This document shows positions 18,253 to 27,548 of a DNA stretch of 64,000 bases, piece after piece. Made by a program: the position numbers and the translations under genes. How positions within the stretch are numbered: the first letter of the stretch is position 1; every line of letters starts with the position of its first letter. The notes under the pieces are model-generated. The model ran no database searches and was not told where the DNA came from. It saw only the letters and a program-made list of their open reading frames with translations. Source of the DNA: Turneriella parva DSM 21527 (lineage in GTDB: Bacteria; Spirochaetota; Leptospiria; Turneriellales; Turneriellaceae); contig NC_018020.1 in NCBI RefSeq assembly GCF_000266885.1, positions 2,790,001-2,854,000 on the forward strand. The letters are read 5' to 3'.

Positions 18253-19176
18253 TTACGATGGTAACTGAAACAGGCCTTCGATTGACAGGTATCTTTCACC
18301 TGTGTCGTAGTTGAAAGTGAGAATGCGCGAACCTTTTTTCAGTTCGGGAATTTTCTTGGCGACTGCGGCAAGCGACGCGCCGCTCGAAATACCGATAAAG
18401 AGCGCTTCTTCTTTCGCTGCGCGTTTGGCATATTCAAATGCTTCTTCTTTGGTCACCTGAATCACACCGGTCAGAAGATCTTTCTTGAGGTTCTTGGGAA
18501 TAAAGCCCGCGCCGATGCCCTGAATCGGGTGGGGGCCGGGTTGACCGCCTGAAATCACAGGCGAGGCAGCAGGTTCAACAGCATAAACCTGCAGGTTGGG
18601 CCATTTTTGGCGCAAAATTTCTGTCACACCTGTGAGGTGACCACCCGTGCCCACGCCGGTGATCATCACATCGACACCTTCGGGAAAATCGCGAAGAATT
18701 TCTTGCGCTGTAGTCTTGCGGTGAACCTCGATGTTTGCTTCGTTTTCGAACTGCTGCGGCATCCATGAGTTGGGTGTCGAAGCCACGAGCTCCGTTGCCT
18801 TTTCGATTGCGCCTTTCATTCCCTTTTCGCGGGGCGTGAGTTCAAAACTTGCGCCATAAGCAGCCATAATCGCGCGACGCTCAACCGACATGCTCTCAGG
18901 CATCACGAGCGTGAGCTTGTAACCTTTCGCCGCTGCAACGAGAGCGAGACCAATGCCCGTGTTTCCCGAAGTCGGTTCGATAATGACGCTGCCCGGCTTT
19001 AAGATACCGCGCCGTTCGGCGTCTTCGATCATCGCCAGCGCGATGCGGTCTTTGATGCTGGCGCCGGGGTTTTGCCGCTCAAGCTTCACCCAGACTTCTG
19101 CGTCGGCAGAAAAAAGTTTATTGATGCGCAAATGGGGGGTGTTGCCGATTGCTTCGGTCATGCTCTTGTATTTCAT
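18253..19176 (-). CDS. cysK: Cysteine synthase (O-acetylserine sulfhydrylase)
   Basis: A PLP enzyme making cysteine from O-acetylserine and sulfide, 307 residues as usual. Lys42 in GASIKDRIA is the expected Schiff-base residue. Phosphate-binding [10 protein letters not shown] and GTGGHLTG and the C-terminal SSGASLAA block are all present, along with [23 protein letters not shown], typical of CysK/CysM. It is transcribed alone on the minus strand; the 120-nt upstream region shared with the divergent lipoprotein gene shows no clear operator. Confidence 0.95.
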   Translation of the reverse strand: MKYKSMTEAIGNTPHLRINKLFSADAEVWVKLERQNPGASIKDRIALAMIEDAERRGILKPGSVIIEPTSGNTGIGLALVAAAKGYKLTLVMPESMSVERRAIMAAYGASFELTPREKGMKGAIEKATELVASTPNSWMPQQFENEANIEVHRKTTAQEILRDFPEGVDVMITGVGTGGHLTGVTEILRQKWPNLQVYAVEPAASPVISGGQPGPHPIQGIGAGFIPKNLKKDLLTGVIQVTKEEAFEYAKRAAKEEALFIGISSGASLAAVAKKIPELKKGSRILTFNYDTGERYLSIEGLFQLPS

Positions 19177-19299
19177 GCACCCGAATTGCGCCTTTCAGAC
19201 GCTGCGGCAAGTGTTTAAGGCCGCAGATTTTCAGATTTAGCGTGCGGATTTTGACTTTATTGTTTACATACGCCGCAACGGCGGGCAAAGGTGTATGTA

Positions 19300-19815
19300 A
19301 TGCTCCCGGCGAGAATATACACCGCCCCCTATGTTGTACTGCTGTCTCTCGCGCTTTCGGCATGCCGTTTCGATAAGAGGGAGGATTTCGATTTTTCTAC
19401 CGACCAGCCGCTGCGCTGCGGCATTTTTCAATCGTACTACTTTGTGCGCGAAACCAGAGAAGAAGTCTACGCCGATCTCGGCCTCGTTGCCGCCAATCGC
19501 CAGAGCCTCGGCCTGACTGCCGCGCAGGGGCTCGCGCTGCAGAATGCGGCGCGCGAGTGCACAGAAATCTGCACTGTGAAGAAAGACCGGCTGCGGCTGA
19601 TGCAAGAATCCATAAAGGCTAAACTGGCGCTCAACGAAATTAAAGGCGACCTGCGCCTCTTGGCAAAAGATGTGCGTGAATTTGAAACTGCAAAGCGCGC
19701 GTGGCTGCAAGACCACCGCACACGCTACCATAAGGGCCTCGAAATTCTGAGTGAACCCCAAAGGGCGAAGTGGGCGCTTGCCGAGCAGCGCCTCGCGCGC
19801 TGGCCTGAGCCTTAA
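19300..19815 (+). CDS. Small lipoprotein, Spy/LTXXQ-like helical protein (tentative)
   Basis: A 171-residue exported protein: MLPARIYTAPYVVLLSLALSAC is a lipoprotein signal with lipobox LSAC. The mature part is mostly helical and charged. A segment ending in ILSEPQRAKWALAEQRL resembles the LSPEQR-type motif of the Spy/CpxP/CnrX-like group, so a periplasmic stress or metal-sensing role is possible but weakly supported. An AAAGGTG box lies 6 nt before the ATG at 19300; a GTG nine nt earlier sits on this box and is unlikely. It is 17 nt from the degenerate phosphatase gene and may be cotranscribed with it. Confidence 0.65.
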   Translation: MLPARIYTAPYVVLLSLALSACRFDKREDFDFSTDQPLRCGIFQSYYFVRETREEVYADLGLVAANRQSLGLTAAQGLALQNAARECTEICTVKKDRLRLMQESIKAKLALNEIKGDLRLLAKDVREFETAKRAWLQDHRTRYHKGLEILSEPQRAKWALAEQRLARWPEP

Positions 19816-19832
19816 CCAGCAACAAGATTTTC

Positions 19833-21089
19833 ATGTTCTGGCAGCGTGTACGGTCTCTACCCTGGTGGGCAATTAGCCTTTCGTTGGGGGTGAATATCAT
19901 TTCGCTCATGGCGGCGATATTTGCCATCTCGCAGTTTCGTGACGAGTTGCCGGTCGTCGTCGTCGCGTTTCTGTTCGTGCATATCTTCGTGGCCCAACCC
20001 GTTAAAGATTTTATTATCTCGCGCATGGGGCTTGGGGCACGCTATTCAACGCAGGCAAGTTTCGTCTCATTCGATAACCGCGTGTCGCGCATCACCCGTC
20101 TCGGCGATGTGCTCGACTTTCTCAGCTGGCTCATTCGTGCCTGGCGTATCGGCAGGTTGCGGCTGCTCGTTTTTGATAACGAAGATTTCATCTATTATTT
20201 CGCGCTGGGTAAAAAACCCCGTAAGATGCGCCTGCGCGACGAGCTCACCGATGCGTTTCGGGACGAAATCGCCGCCGACAAAACGAGCCGTGCGATCAGC
20301 AGCCTTTCGACTCCGCTAAAAAATTATATGCAATCGCGCAAGGTGAAGTTCATCACCCCGGTAATGTTTCGCGACCGCCTCATCGGTCTTATCGGTTTTA
20401 ACGATATTCTCGACCGGGCGCGCCTGCCGCTGATCGACCACGCGGCCCACCGCATTGGGCTCGCGCTTGAGAACGAACAGCTTGAGCGTACAGTACCGCG
20501 CAGCGAGTTTTTGAAGAAAGAGTTTAAACTCGCCGAGCGAATCGAACGGCACCTGAGCGGAGTTTCACACTACCAGGCAGGTACATTCGCCATACAGAAG
20601 CTCGACACCGCCTGGGATAAGAAACACTTCGCCGCAATCTTTGGCTGCACGCAGGGTTCGGGTGAGCAGGGCGGTGCTGCCATTTATTTTGCAATGCTGC
20701 TGCGGCTGAATGTCGCCTCAACGCGCAGTAATGCGCTGCAGCTTTTTTCAGCTCAGGGGTATTTTTATTCACTCTGCCGCAACCAGACCAACGTCGAAGG
20801 GCTTGCCTCTGCAATGAACCGCAGCCTGGTTGAAAATGAAAACGGCGCGATCGTGCTCGAGGGCTTTCTCGTGGGGTTTCATTCTGCCGAGAATCGGCTG
20901 CGGCTGATAACTTTTGGCAGTCACCTGGCTTACCGCGACCAAAGCGGCTGGACATGGATCAAAGAAAACGGGCTGCTCGGCATCAGGGGCTTTGAGCCTT
21001 CGGGCGCGTTCGATCTTTACCCCGGTAAAGAGGTAATTCTGAGTATGCGTGAATACCCGCTGCTCATGATTTCAGGGGGCCGCGCGTGA
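19833..21089 (+). CDS. Membrane protein with GAF-like and degenerate SpoIIE/PP2C-like domain (pseudo-phosphatase)
   Basis: A 418-residue protein: two N-terminal membrane segments (about 10-55), a middle domain that reads like GAF (about 85-215, with KVKFITPVMFRDRLIGLIGF), then a region of about 190 residues that follows the plan of a SpoIIE phosphatase. In it FAAIFGCTQGSGEQGG takes the place of the metal-binding GDVSGHG, LITFGSHLAYRDQSG the place of NAGHPPALL, and VILSMREYPLL the place of ILYSDG. The Asp ligands for Mn/Mg are therefore missing. Its stop overlaps the GTG of a full SpoIIE phosphatase by 4 nt, so the two are made together. I infer a catalytically dead partner or regulator; the domain assignment rests on pattern only. 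Confidence 0.65.
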   Translation: MFWQRVRSLPWWAISLSLGVNIISLMAAIFAISQFRDELPVVVVAFLFVHIFVAQPVKDFIISRMGLGARYSTQASFVSFDNRVSRITRLGDVLDFLSWLIRAWRIGRLRLLVFDNEDFIYYFALGKKPRKMRLRDELTDAFRDEIAADKTSRAISSLSTPLKNYMQSRKVKFITPVMFRDRLIGLIGFNDILDRARLPLIDHAAHRIGLALENEQLERTVPRSEFLKKEFKLAERIERHLSGVSHYQAGTFAIQKLDTAWDKKHFAAIFGCTQGSGEQGGAAIYFAMLLRLNVASTRSNALQLFSAQGYFYSLCRNQTNVEGLASAMNRSLVENENGAIVLEGFLVGFHSAENRLRLITFGSHLAYRDQSGWTWIKENGLLGIRGFEPSGAFDLYPGKEVILSMREYPLLMISGGRA

Positions 21090-23371
21090 GCCGCATTTTC
21101 TGGGGGGCTGCATTCGCCTCACTGCTGGTGGCTTTTGTGCTGCAGGTCGGGGCCGTTAAAAAACTCATAGAAACGCGCCAGCCGCGAATTCTCACAACCG
21201 AGCATTCATTGGCGTTGATACCGCTGGCTTTCGATCTGCCGTCTGACGCGATGTACCTGCGCCCCTACAATGAGCCGATGGTCATGCGCCCGCCGGGTAC
21301 GCTGCGATACGTGCAGGCGCTCTTGCCGATCTATGCCGGCGCGTTCTTCTTCTGGTTTACGGGAATTTTCTTGTACATCTTTTCACGCGTGCGCCGCCTC
21401 GAGCGCGCTTACATTTTGTTTTCGCTGTTTGTCTGCACATACCTTCTGCTCTTTGTAGACTACTTCACCCTGCGCGTCACCGGTAGTTTTTTTCTGACAT
21501 TCAACATACTGATTATCGGGCCCTTTCTTTATATGTACCGCAGCGTCTATTCGCTCGCGACGCAAGGGGTGCTCTATGCTGCGGTTCTGCTATTCTCTCT
21601 GGCGATGTCTATCTTCTATCCGGTGAATTCTGCCGAGGCCGAAATATTCTTCATAAAACTTCTGGGTGTGGTGTTTTCTGCAACCTTCGTTTATTGCGCC
21701 GCGCTCTTTATTCGGGCCGAAATGGATAAAGAAAAGCAGAGCCTGGGAAAAAAACTCTGGGCCGAGCGCATATTCAATATTTCACTGGTTTTTGCAGTCG
21801 CAATGCCGCCCGCATTCTTCTTCATGCTGTATTATTTTCCGGTACGCGTTGATGTGAACTACAACGCGCTCTTCTTTTTGCCCGCTCTTTTTCCGATCAT
21901 TTTTCTGACGCTCAGCCTGCGGTGGGGTCTGGTCAGCTTTCATGTACCGATCAGCCTTGCGGCAGTGCGCTTCATGTATTTCGCTTTTTTTGGCTTTCTT
22001 TATTGGTTCACCATCGGCTTCAGCCTGGGAGAGATCTACCAGAGCGAAATGACCCGCGCCGGGCATATCTGGCTTCTGGGCTTGTTTTTGTTGCTGATCG
22101 ATCCGCTGCGCACTGCGCTCTTAACCTCGCTCGACCAATACAGCAGCTCGCGGCGTAAAGTGCTCGATAATTTCTTGCTGCAGAGTTCGCAGCAGATTGC
22201 AAACCCCGGCCGTGCCGTGCAGTTTATCGAAAGGCTTGCCGGTTCCCTCACCGAGGGGCTTGGCAGTTACTGGGTAAAGGTCGTCATGAGCCGCGATCTA
22301 TTCACGAACTGGGACAGCGACAGCGACAAAATTGTCTATTTGCCCGACGACGACCCGTTTTGGGTTCAGGCCCGAACCTGGGTACCCCGCAGCCGCTACG
22401 CGGTTCTGACGCAGACTTTTGTCGGGCCGGTGCGTGACTTCTTGCAGGGCAGGGGCGCATTCATGGTTATCGGCATGAATAAATTCAAGGCCGGCATCAT
22501 GATCTCAGAGCGGCGCGAAAATATGCCATACTACCGTGAAGATGTGCGCTTCATGCGCCAGGTAATCCGTGAGGCAGAGGTTTTGATTCAAAATTACCTT
22601 TTTCTGATCGAGAATGTGAAGCTGCGCCGCCGCGAACGTGAGCTCGCTTACAGCGCGCGCATTCAGAAGCGCGTTATACCGGGCCACCGCAAATTTGAAC
22701 ATTTTGAATTCTGGTCTTACAGCAGGGCGTACGAGAGTGTGACAGGCGATTACGTCGATCTGCTGCAGATCGACCCGCAGACATTCGTGGTATTGCTGGG
22801 TGATGTCAGCGGCCACGGCATATCGAGCGGCTATCTGGTCGCCTTTGCGCGTGCCTACCTCAGGGGTGCTCTGGCAGACCGCAAAGCCAGCCTGAAAGAT
22901 GCACTCGGCGGTCTGAATGCCTACCTGGCTGAGAATTACCGCGGTAATGAATTCATCACGCTTTTTGCCTTGCAGATGGTGTTTCATGAGGATTCATTGG
23001 CGTTACGCTACATTAACGCCGGTCAGCATCCGGCTTTGCTCTATACCGAGAAAGGCCTTATTAAACTCGAAGAGAGCCAGCGTCTTCTTGGAGTCATCGC
23101 CAATACCTACCACGAGTCCGTTCTCACTCTGCCTGCTGGCAAGGTGAGGCTGATTCTCTATTCAGACGGGGCATTCGATGTATTCAACAAGTCAGGAAAA
23201 ATTCTCGGTCAGAAAAAATTCTTCGATTGGGTCGAGTCGTCGCTTGAAAAACCCGCGGCAGAACAACTGGCATTCTTGCGCCAGCGCATCGAAGGTTATA
23301 CCTCTTCAGGGCAAGAGAGTGATGATCTGGCGCTCATCATCATCGAGGCCAATGAGCGCCGTGAAAGTTGA
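21086..23371 (+). CDS. Multi-TM, GAF and SpoIIE-type PP2C serine phosphatase
   Basis: The 761-residue protein starts with a periplasmic/TM segment, then about nine membrane helices to residue 350, a GAF-like domain (about 365-505), a short coiled linker (RRRERELAYSARIQKRVIP) and a SpoIIE/RsbU phosphatase (about 530-755). Metal-binding motifs are intact: GDYVDLL, GDVSGHG, NAGQHPALLY, LYSDGAFDVF and SDDLALI. Such enzymes dephosphorylate anti-anti-sigma factors in partner-switching pathways. No kinase or STAS-domain gene is adjacent. It overlaps the pseudo-phosphatase gene by 4 nt (GTGA). Confidence 0.88.
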   Translation: MSRIFWGAAFASLLVAFVLQVGAVKKLIETRQPRILTTEHSLALIPLAFDLPSDAMYLRPYNEPMVMRPPGTLRYVQALLPIYAGAFFFWFTGIFLYIFSRVRRLERAYILFSLFVCTYLLLFVDYFTLRVTGSFFLTFNILIIGPFLYMYRSVYSLATQGVLYAAVLLFSLAMSIFYPVNSAEAEIFFIKLLGVVFSATFVYCAALFIRAEMDKEKQSLGKKLWAERIFNISLVFAVAMPPAFFFMLYYFPVRVDVNYNALFFLPALFPIIFLTLSLRWGLVSFHVPISLAAVRFMYFAFFGFLYWFTIGFSLGEIYQSEMTRAGHIWLLGLFLLLIDPLRTALLTSLDQYSSSRRKVLDNFLLQSSQQIANPGRAVQFIERLAGSLTEGLGSYWVKVVMSRDLFTNWDSDSDKIVYLPDDDPFWVQARTWVPRSRYAVLTQTFVGPVRDFLQGRGAFMVIGMNKFKAGIMISERRENMPYYREDVRFMRQVIREAEVLIQNYLFLIENVKLRRRERELAYSARIQKRVIPGHRKFEHFEFWSYSRAYESVTGDYVDLLQIDPQTFVVLLGDVSGHGISSGYLVAFARAYLRGALADRKASLKDALGGLNAYLAENYRGNEFITLFALQMVFHEDSLALRYINAGQHPALLYTEKGLIKLEESQRLLGVIANTYHESVLTLPAGKVRLILYSDGAFDVFNKSGKILGQKKFFDWVESSLEKPAAEQLAFLRQRIEGYTSSGQESDDLALIIIEANERRES

Positions 23372-23403
23372 TTTAGAAGCTGACTGAATCAGTCAACCTG
23401 CGA

Positions 23404-24693
23404 CTACTCTGCCTTTTCGGTCTGGTTGTAGCGTATGATGCGAATATTGCTGCGGTGAATTTCGAGCGCAGCCGTTAAGAGCTGCGCATAGTTGGTTTTA
23501 CCCGAATTTTCCGCCGTTTTCTCGAATGACACATCTTTTGGCAGCGTCTTGATTTTCGCCACCTCATCGCTGGCTTTGGTCTGTAGTTTTGCATAGTCGG
23601 CGGCCGGCGGCAGCGCGACAGACTTACGGCTCACCACGGCAAAGAAGTACACAGAACCGCCTGCATCCACCGGGCCTACGACCTGACCTACCGGGGCCGA
23701 AAGCCGCTGGCGCATAAAAATATCCGATTGTTGCAGCGGCGAAAGTGCAACGTTTGCGTTATCTTTGCCTTTTTTGCCGTCGAGGTCGGTGCTGAGGCCG
23801 GCATCGTCAATTGCGATGACCTTCGCTGCTGCGAGAGCCGCCACCTGACCGATGCCTGCTTTAGAGGCGTTTGTGAGGCTCTGTGTGAATTCTTTTTCGA
23901 GCGCCTGGCGCTTCTCGCTGAAGAGCGAAGCTTTGATCGTTTCTCGTTTCGAATTATCGAGCACGGCTTTGGGGTCTTTGCTTAAAAATTCGACTTTAAA
24001 TTTGTTCTGAATATCTGCTTCGCTCGGGTTGAATTTACCGCGCAGAATTTTGTCGCGTGCCGCCCCGTCGATCGCGATGATGCGGTATGAATTTTGTGTC
24101 GCTGCAAACTGAAGTTCGTCGAGCGTGGCAAAATCAGAGGCGTACGACGCCCCCTGCAGCATCTCATAGGCTTTCGCAGGGCCATATTCTTGCAGCATGT
24201 TTCTGCCAATCTGGTCGAGGCTCATGCGCCGCTGAGAGAGAAATTCGTTCAGGCGCTGGGTGTCGAGTTTGCCGTTCACAATGTATTCTGAAAACTGTTT
24301 CTTGTAAAAATTGGCGAGCACACGCGCTTCGGTCGAACTTGCGGGTACGTAACCGGCGCGCGAGAGCAGCTGCGTGAAGACCTTGCGGTCAATCGCTTCG
24401 TCGAGCGCGCGGCCACGAGTCATGTCTTCGAACATTTTGCGGCTTTTCTCGTCGAGGCCTTTCATATTCTGAGACATACGCTCTTCGAGGCGTTTCTGGT
24501 ATTCAGAAACTTCACCTTTGGTAAGATAATCACTGCCCACCTTGGCTGCGTTGTATGCGTCGATTTTTGATTTCGTGCCCAGTACGTCGGGCATACCGAA
24601 CATAAAGACGATGATTATAAGAATAAATACCAGAAACGCCCAGGTGCCGGCCTTGACGATTTTTTCCCTGAGGGTAGATTTAGATTCAGACAT
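23404..24693 (-). CDS. PpiD/SurA-N-like membrane-anchored chaperone without a clear PPIase domain
   Basis: A 429-residue protein: a cytoplasmic N-terminus, one membrane anchor (about 17-38, FLVFILIIIVFMFGM) followed by DVLGTKSKIDAYNAAKVGSD, the layout of PpiD/SurA N-terminal domains. It helps fold exported proteins at the inner membrane in relatives. A helical periplasmic region follows. A short C-terminal segment (about 310-370, SAPVGQVVGPVDAGGSVYFF) resembles the end of a parvulin-type domain, but its central motifs are absent. It is transcribed convergently with the phosphatase gene and lies divergent from proA. Confidence 0.75.
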   Translation of the reverse strand: MSESKSTLREKIVKAGTWAFLVFILIIIVFMFGMPDVLGTKSKIDAYNAAKVGSDYLTKGEVSEYQKRLEERMSQNMKGLDEKSRKMFEDMTRGRALDEAIDRKVFTQLLSRAGYVPASSTEARVLANFYKKQFSEYIVNGKLDTQRLNEFLSQRRMSLDQIGRNMLQEYGPAKAYEMLQGASYASDFATLDELQFAATQNSYRIIAIDGAARDKILRGKFNPSEADIQNKFKVEFLSKDPKAVLDNSKRETIKASLFSEKRQALEKEFTQSLTNASKAGIGQVAALAAAKVIAIDDAGLSTDLDGKKGKDNANVALSPLQQSDIFMRQRLSAPVGQVVGPVDAGGSVYFFAVVSRKSVALPPAADYAKLQTKASDEVAKIKTLPKDVSFEKTAENSGKTNYAQLLTAALEIHRSNIRIIRYNQTEKAE

Positions 24694-24799
24694 TCGCCAG
24701 TCTCGATTTTTGATTTACCTCAGCAAACTGAATTCAAGCCTGCAAAGCAGGTTCTCATGACGCAGTGCCGCTAAACTCCGTCTGAATTCCGATCTGACT

Positions 24800-26059
24800 A
24801 TGAACGAATACATACACAAAATAGCCGATAATGCCCTTGAAGTTTCGCAAGATCTGCGCGTCGCCAGAACATCGCAAAAAAATGCGGTCTTGAAGACCCT
24901 CGCCGGCCTGCTGCTCGAAAAGCGCTCTGAACTTCAGGCCGAAAATGCCCGTGACATTGCGTATGCCCGCGAGGCAAACCTCGATGCAAGCCTGGTAGAC
25001 CGGCTGACGCTTTCTGATAAGGTGTTGCAGTCGATGAGCAAGGCTCTCGGCGAAATTGCTGCTCTGCCCGACCCGGTAGGTGAAGTCATTGAAGGGCGCA
25101 CGCTCACGAGCGGCGTCAGACTTACCAAAGTGCGCGCCCCGTTGGGTGTTGTCGCGATGATCTATGAATCGCGCCCCAATGTTACAACCGATGTCGGTGC
25201 GCTCTGCCTGAAATCGGGCAACGCAGTGATTCTGCGTGGTGGCAAAGAGGCGATACACAGCAACCGCGCGCTCGTGAACCTGTTTCATGAGGCACTCAAA
25301 GCGCATGACCTGCCCGCTGAGTCAGTGCAGCTGATCGAAAAAACCGAAAGGGCGCTGATTGTCGACCTCGTGCGCTGCGTGCGACAGATAGACCTCGTGG
25401 TGCCGCGCGGCGGCGAAGCACTGATTCAGTTCGTCACGGAAAATAGCCTCATACCCGTTGTGAAGCATGATAAAGGCGTGTGCAATATTTATATCGAAAA
25501 AGACGCGCCATTGCAGATGGCGATCGACATTGTGTTGAATGCGAAAACACAACGGCCCGGCGTGTGCAACGCGGCGGAGTGTCTGCTCATTAACAGCGGC
25601 TGGCCGCATGCAGCAGAATTACTAAAAGCTCTCACGGCAAAGGGTGTGAAACTGCACAGCAACCCGGCTGGTATCGCCTGGGCAGCGGCGAACGGTGCGA
25701 GCGCAGAACCTTTTGTGAACGACCTGGGGTTTGGCCATGAATACCTGAGCCTTGCGATTTCGATAAGGCCCGTGCACGATCTCGACGAAGCAGTGCAGCA
25801 CATTCTGCAATATGGCTCGAAACATTCTGAGGCCATCATCACGAATGATTATACACTGTCGCAGCGGTTCATCGATTCGCTCGATTCTGCCGCTGTATTT
25901 GTAAACTGTTCGACCCGTTTTCACGATGGCGGCGAGTTCGGTCTCGGCGCCGAAGTTGGTATCGCCACCGGCAAACTGCATGTGCGCGGGCCCATGGGCC
26001 TCAAAGATCTCACGACGACGCGCTACGTGGCGCTCGGTTCTGGTGAAGTGCGCGCCTGA
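24800..26059 (+). CDS. proA: Glutamate-5-semialdehyde dehydrogenase (gamma-glutamyl phosphate reductase)
   Basis: Second step of proline synthesis: reduces gamma-glutamyl phosphate with NADPH. The 419 residues align with ProA throughout: GVRLTKVRAPLGVVAMIYESRPNVT, KSGNAVILRGGKEA, VPRGGEALI, and the nucleophile region QRPGVCNAAECLL. The C-terminal FHDGGEFGLGAEVGI and VRGPMGLKDLTTTRYV are signatures of the family. proB is not next to it. nadD follows 8 nt downstream. Confidence 0.96.
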   Translation: MNEYIHKIADNALEVSQDLRVARTSQKNAVLKTLAGLLLEKRSELQAENARDIAYAREANLDASLVDRLTLSDKVLQSMSKALGEIAALPDPVGEVIEGRTLTSGVRLTKVRAPLGVVAMIYESRPNVTTDVGALCLKSGNAVILRGGKEAIHSNRALVNLFHEALKAHDLPAESVQLIEKTERALIVDLVRCVRQIDLVVPRGGEALIQFVTENSLIPVVKHDKGVCNIYIEKDAPLQMAIDIVLNAKTQRPGVCNAAECLLINSGWPHAAELLKALTAKGVKLHSNPAGIAWAAANGASAEPFVNDLGFGHEYLSLAISIRPVHDLDEAVQHILQYGSKHSEAIITNDYTLSQRFIDSLDSAAVFVNCSTRFHDGGEFGLGAEVGIATGKLHVRGPMGLKDLTTTRYVALGSGEVRA

Positions 26060-26067
26060 AAGGCGAG

Positions 26068-26625
26068 ATGACCTATTTTTTTGGCGGCACCTTTGACCCA
26101 CCGCATGCGGGTCACCGTGCGATCGTGTCGCACCTGCTCGCAGCATCGCCGAAAGCGAAAGTAATCGTGATGCCGGCACCCATGGCACCCCTGCGCGGCG
26201 CAGAAAAAGCTTTCACCTACCGGCAGCGCTTTCATCTGCTGCGGGTCATGTTTGCCGACGCGATCGTTTCGGGCCTGGTTACACTTTCGGTGCTCGAACG
26301 CCGTTTGCCCCCACCGCATTATACAATCAACACGCTCGAGGCCCTCGGCAAATATTGCGATGAAAAGCCTGTGCTCGTCATTGGTGGCGACCAGGCTGAA
26401 AAGCTGCCGCGCTGGCACCGGTACACAGACATTGCGTTGGCCTATCGCTTCGTCATTTTTTCGCGGCAGGGCTCTGCTATCAGCAATCTACCGAATCTGC
26501 GCTATGAGCAGATTACAGATTTTTCTTGCGATGAATCTTCGACTGCCGTGCGTGATCAGCTAATGGCACTCGGGCCCGAAGCCCGGTTCGCAGCGGCGCT
26601 TGCAATCGCCGAAGCGGTGCGTTAA
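26068..26625 (+). CDS. nadD: Nicotinate-nucleotide adenylyltransferase
   Basis: Adenylates nicotinate mononucleotide in NAD synthesis. A 185-residue nucleotidyltransferase with the HxGH-type motif GGTFDPPHAGH at the N-terminus, GGDQAEKLPRWHR in the middle and the SSTAVR phosphate-binding motif near residue 155. It follows proA, with which it is often linked (proBA-nadD). It stops just short of a convergent gene on the minus strand. Confidence 0.94.
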   Translation: MTYFFGGTFDPPHAGHRAIVSHLLAASPKAKVIVMPAPMAPLRGAEKAFTYRQRFHLLRVMFADAIVSGLVTLSVLERRLPPPHYTINTLEALGKYCDEKPVLVIGGDQAEKLPRWHRYTDIALAYRFVIFSRQGSAISNLPNLRYEQITDFSCDESSTAVRDQLMALGPEARFAAALAIAEAVR

Positions 26626-26642
26626 GCGCCGCCGCTCTAGGG

Positions 26643-27545
26643 TTAACCGACGAAATAAAGACAGAACCGCGCCGCGAGGCGGCGAGCCGTTTGCAGCGGA
26701 TTCAGCAGGTTTAGGTTCGTCAGAAAGTAGGTAGGAGTAATCGCCACGGCAAAGGCAAAAACGATCGCTCCCGCCGCCGGGGCAGCCAGGCAGAGCAGTG
26801 TCGCCGCGTAGACGGCAATTTGCGCCACATGAAAGACCGGGGTTTTCTGCGAATAAGCCGACGCAAACGCCCCATGCGCCTTCCAGTGACGATATGCAGC
26901 AATAGTCCTCGACGTGGTGGCCAGCCAGCGCACCGATTGGCGCGCAGAAACCGCACGGCTATTGCCATAGAACGCAAACAGATCCGCCTCGGCGCCCTGC
27001 TTTAAAATCTCAGCGTAGGTAATTTGGGCACGCACGCTGCGCGCCGATTCTCGCGGCGATAAAACAGCCATCGCCGAAGCGTCGGTAACACGATTCCAGA
27101 CGGTGCGCTGCAGGTGCAGGCGTGCTTCGCGCATCGCAAAGCCAGACAAGGGCTCATGCGGGTTGCGCGCCACGCGCCTCGGCATCAACAGCACCTGAGC
27201 GTGCTGCTGCGCATAGCCGACCAGATGCCAGACATCTTGCGCGGCGATGAGCAGGCTGGCATCAAAAACGATGACCGTCGTATTTGCCTGGCGCGCAATG
27301 CGTTCTGCGAGTGGCCATTCGCCCGCGTTTTTAAGGCGTGTATACCTCACGCCGTTCGCGGGCTGGGTCCAGTCGCTGAGCCGCGCGGGCAGGTGATAGA
27401 AAATTTCGGCGCTGATGGGGCGCGTTGCCTTCGCCACGACGCGTGCGAGCAGCGCAATGTTGCGCTGGTCGATCGCCAAAATGCCGCCTGTGCGGTAGAC
27501 CAGAAGAATTTCGGCGCTATCGTTGCGGGCGAAATCTTCTGGCAT
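26643..27545 (-). CDS. Unrecognised membrane-associated protein (possibly GT2-like fold)
   Basis: I do not recognise this 300-residue protein. A soluble N-terminal part (about 1-225) is followed by two hydrophobic segments near 235-265. The order of motifs (VIVFDASLLIAAQD, QVLLMPRRV, then GAEADLFAFYGNSRAV) faintly resembles a family 2 glycosyltransferase with C-terminal membrane helices, but the DxD and QxxRW-type motifs are not clear. It is Arg-rich and lies 3 nt downstream of lgt on the same strand, so it is probably in the lgt operon. Confidence 0.6.
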   Translation of the reverse strand: MPEDFARNDSAEILLVYRTGGILAIDQRNIALLARVVAKATRPISAEIFYHLPARLSDWTQPANGVRYTRLKNAGEWPLAERIARQANTTVIVFDASLLIAAQDVWHLVGYAQQHAQVLLMPRRVARNPHEPLSGFAMREARLHLQRTVWNRVTDASAMAVLSPRESARSVRAQITYAEILKQGAEADLFAFYGNSRAVSARQSVRWLATTSRTIAAYRHWKAHGAFASAYSQKTPVFHVAQIAVYAATLLCLAAPAAGAIVFAFAVAITPTYFLTNLNLLNPLQTARRLAARFCLYFVG

Positions 27546-27548
27546 ACG

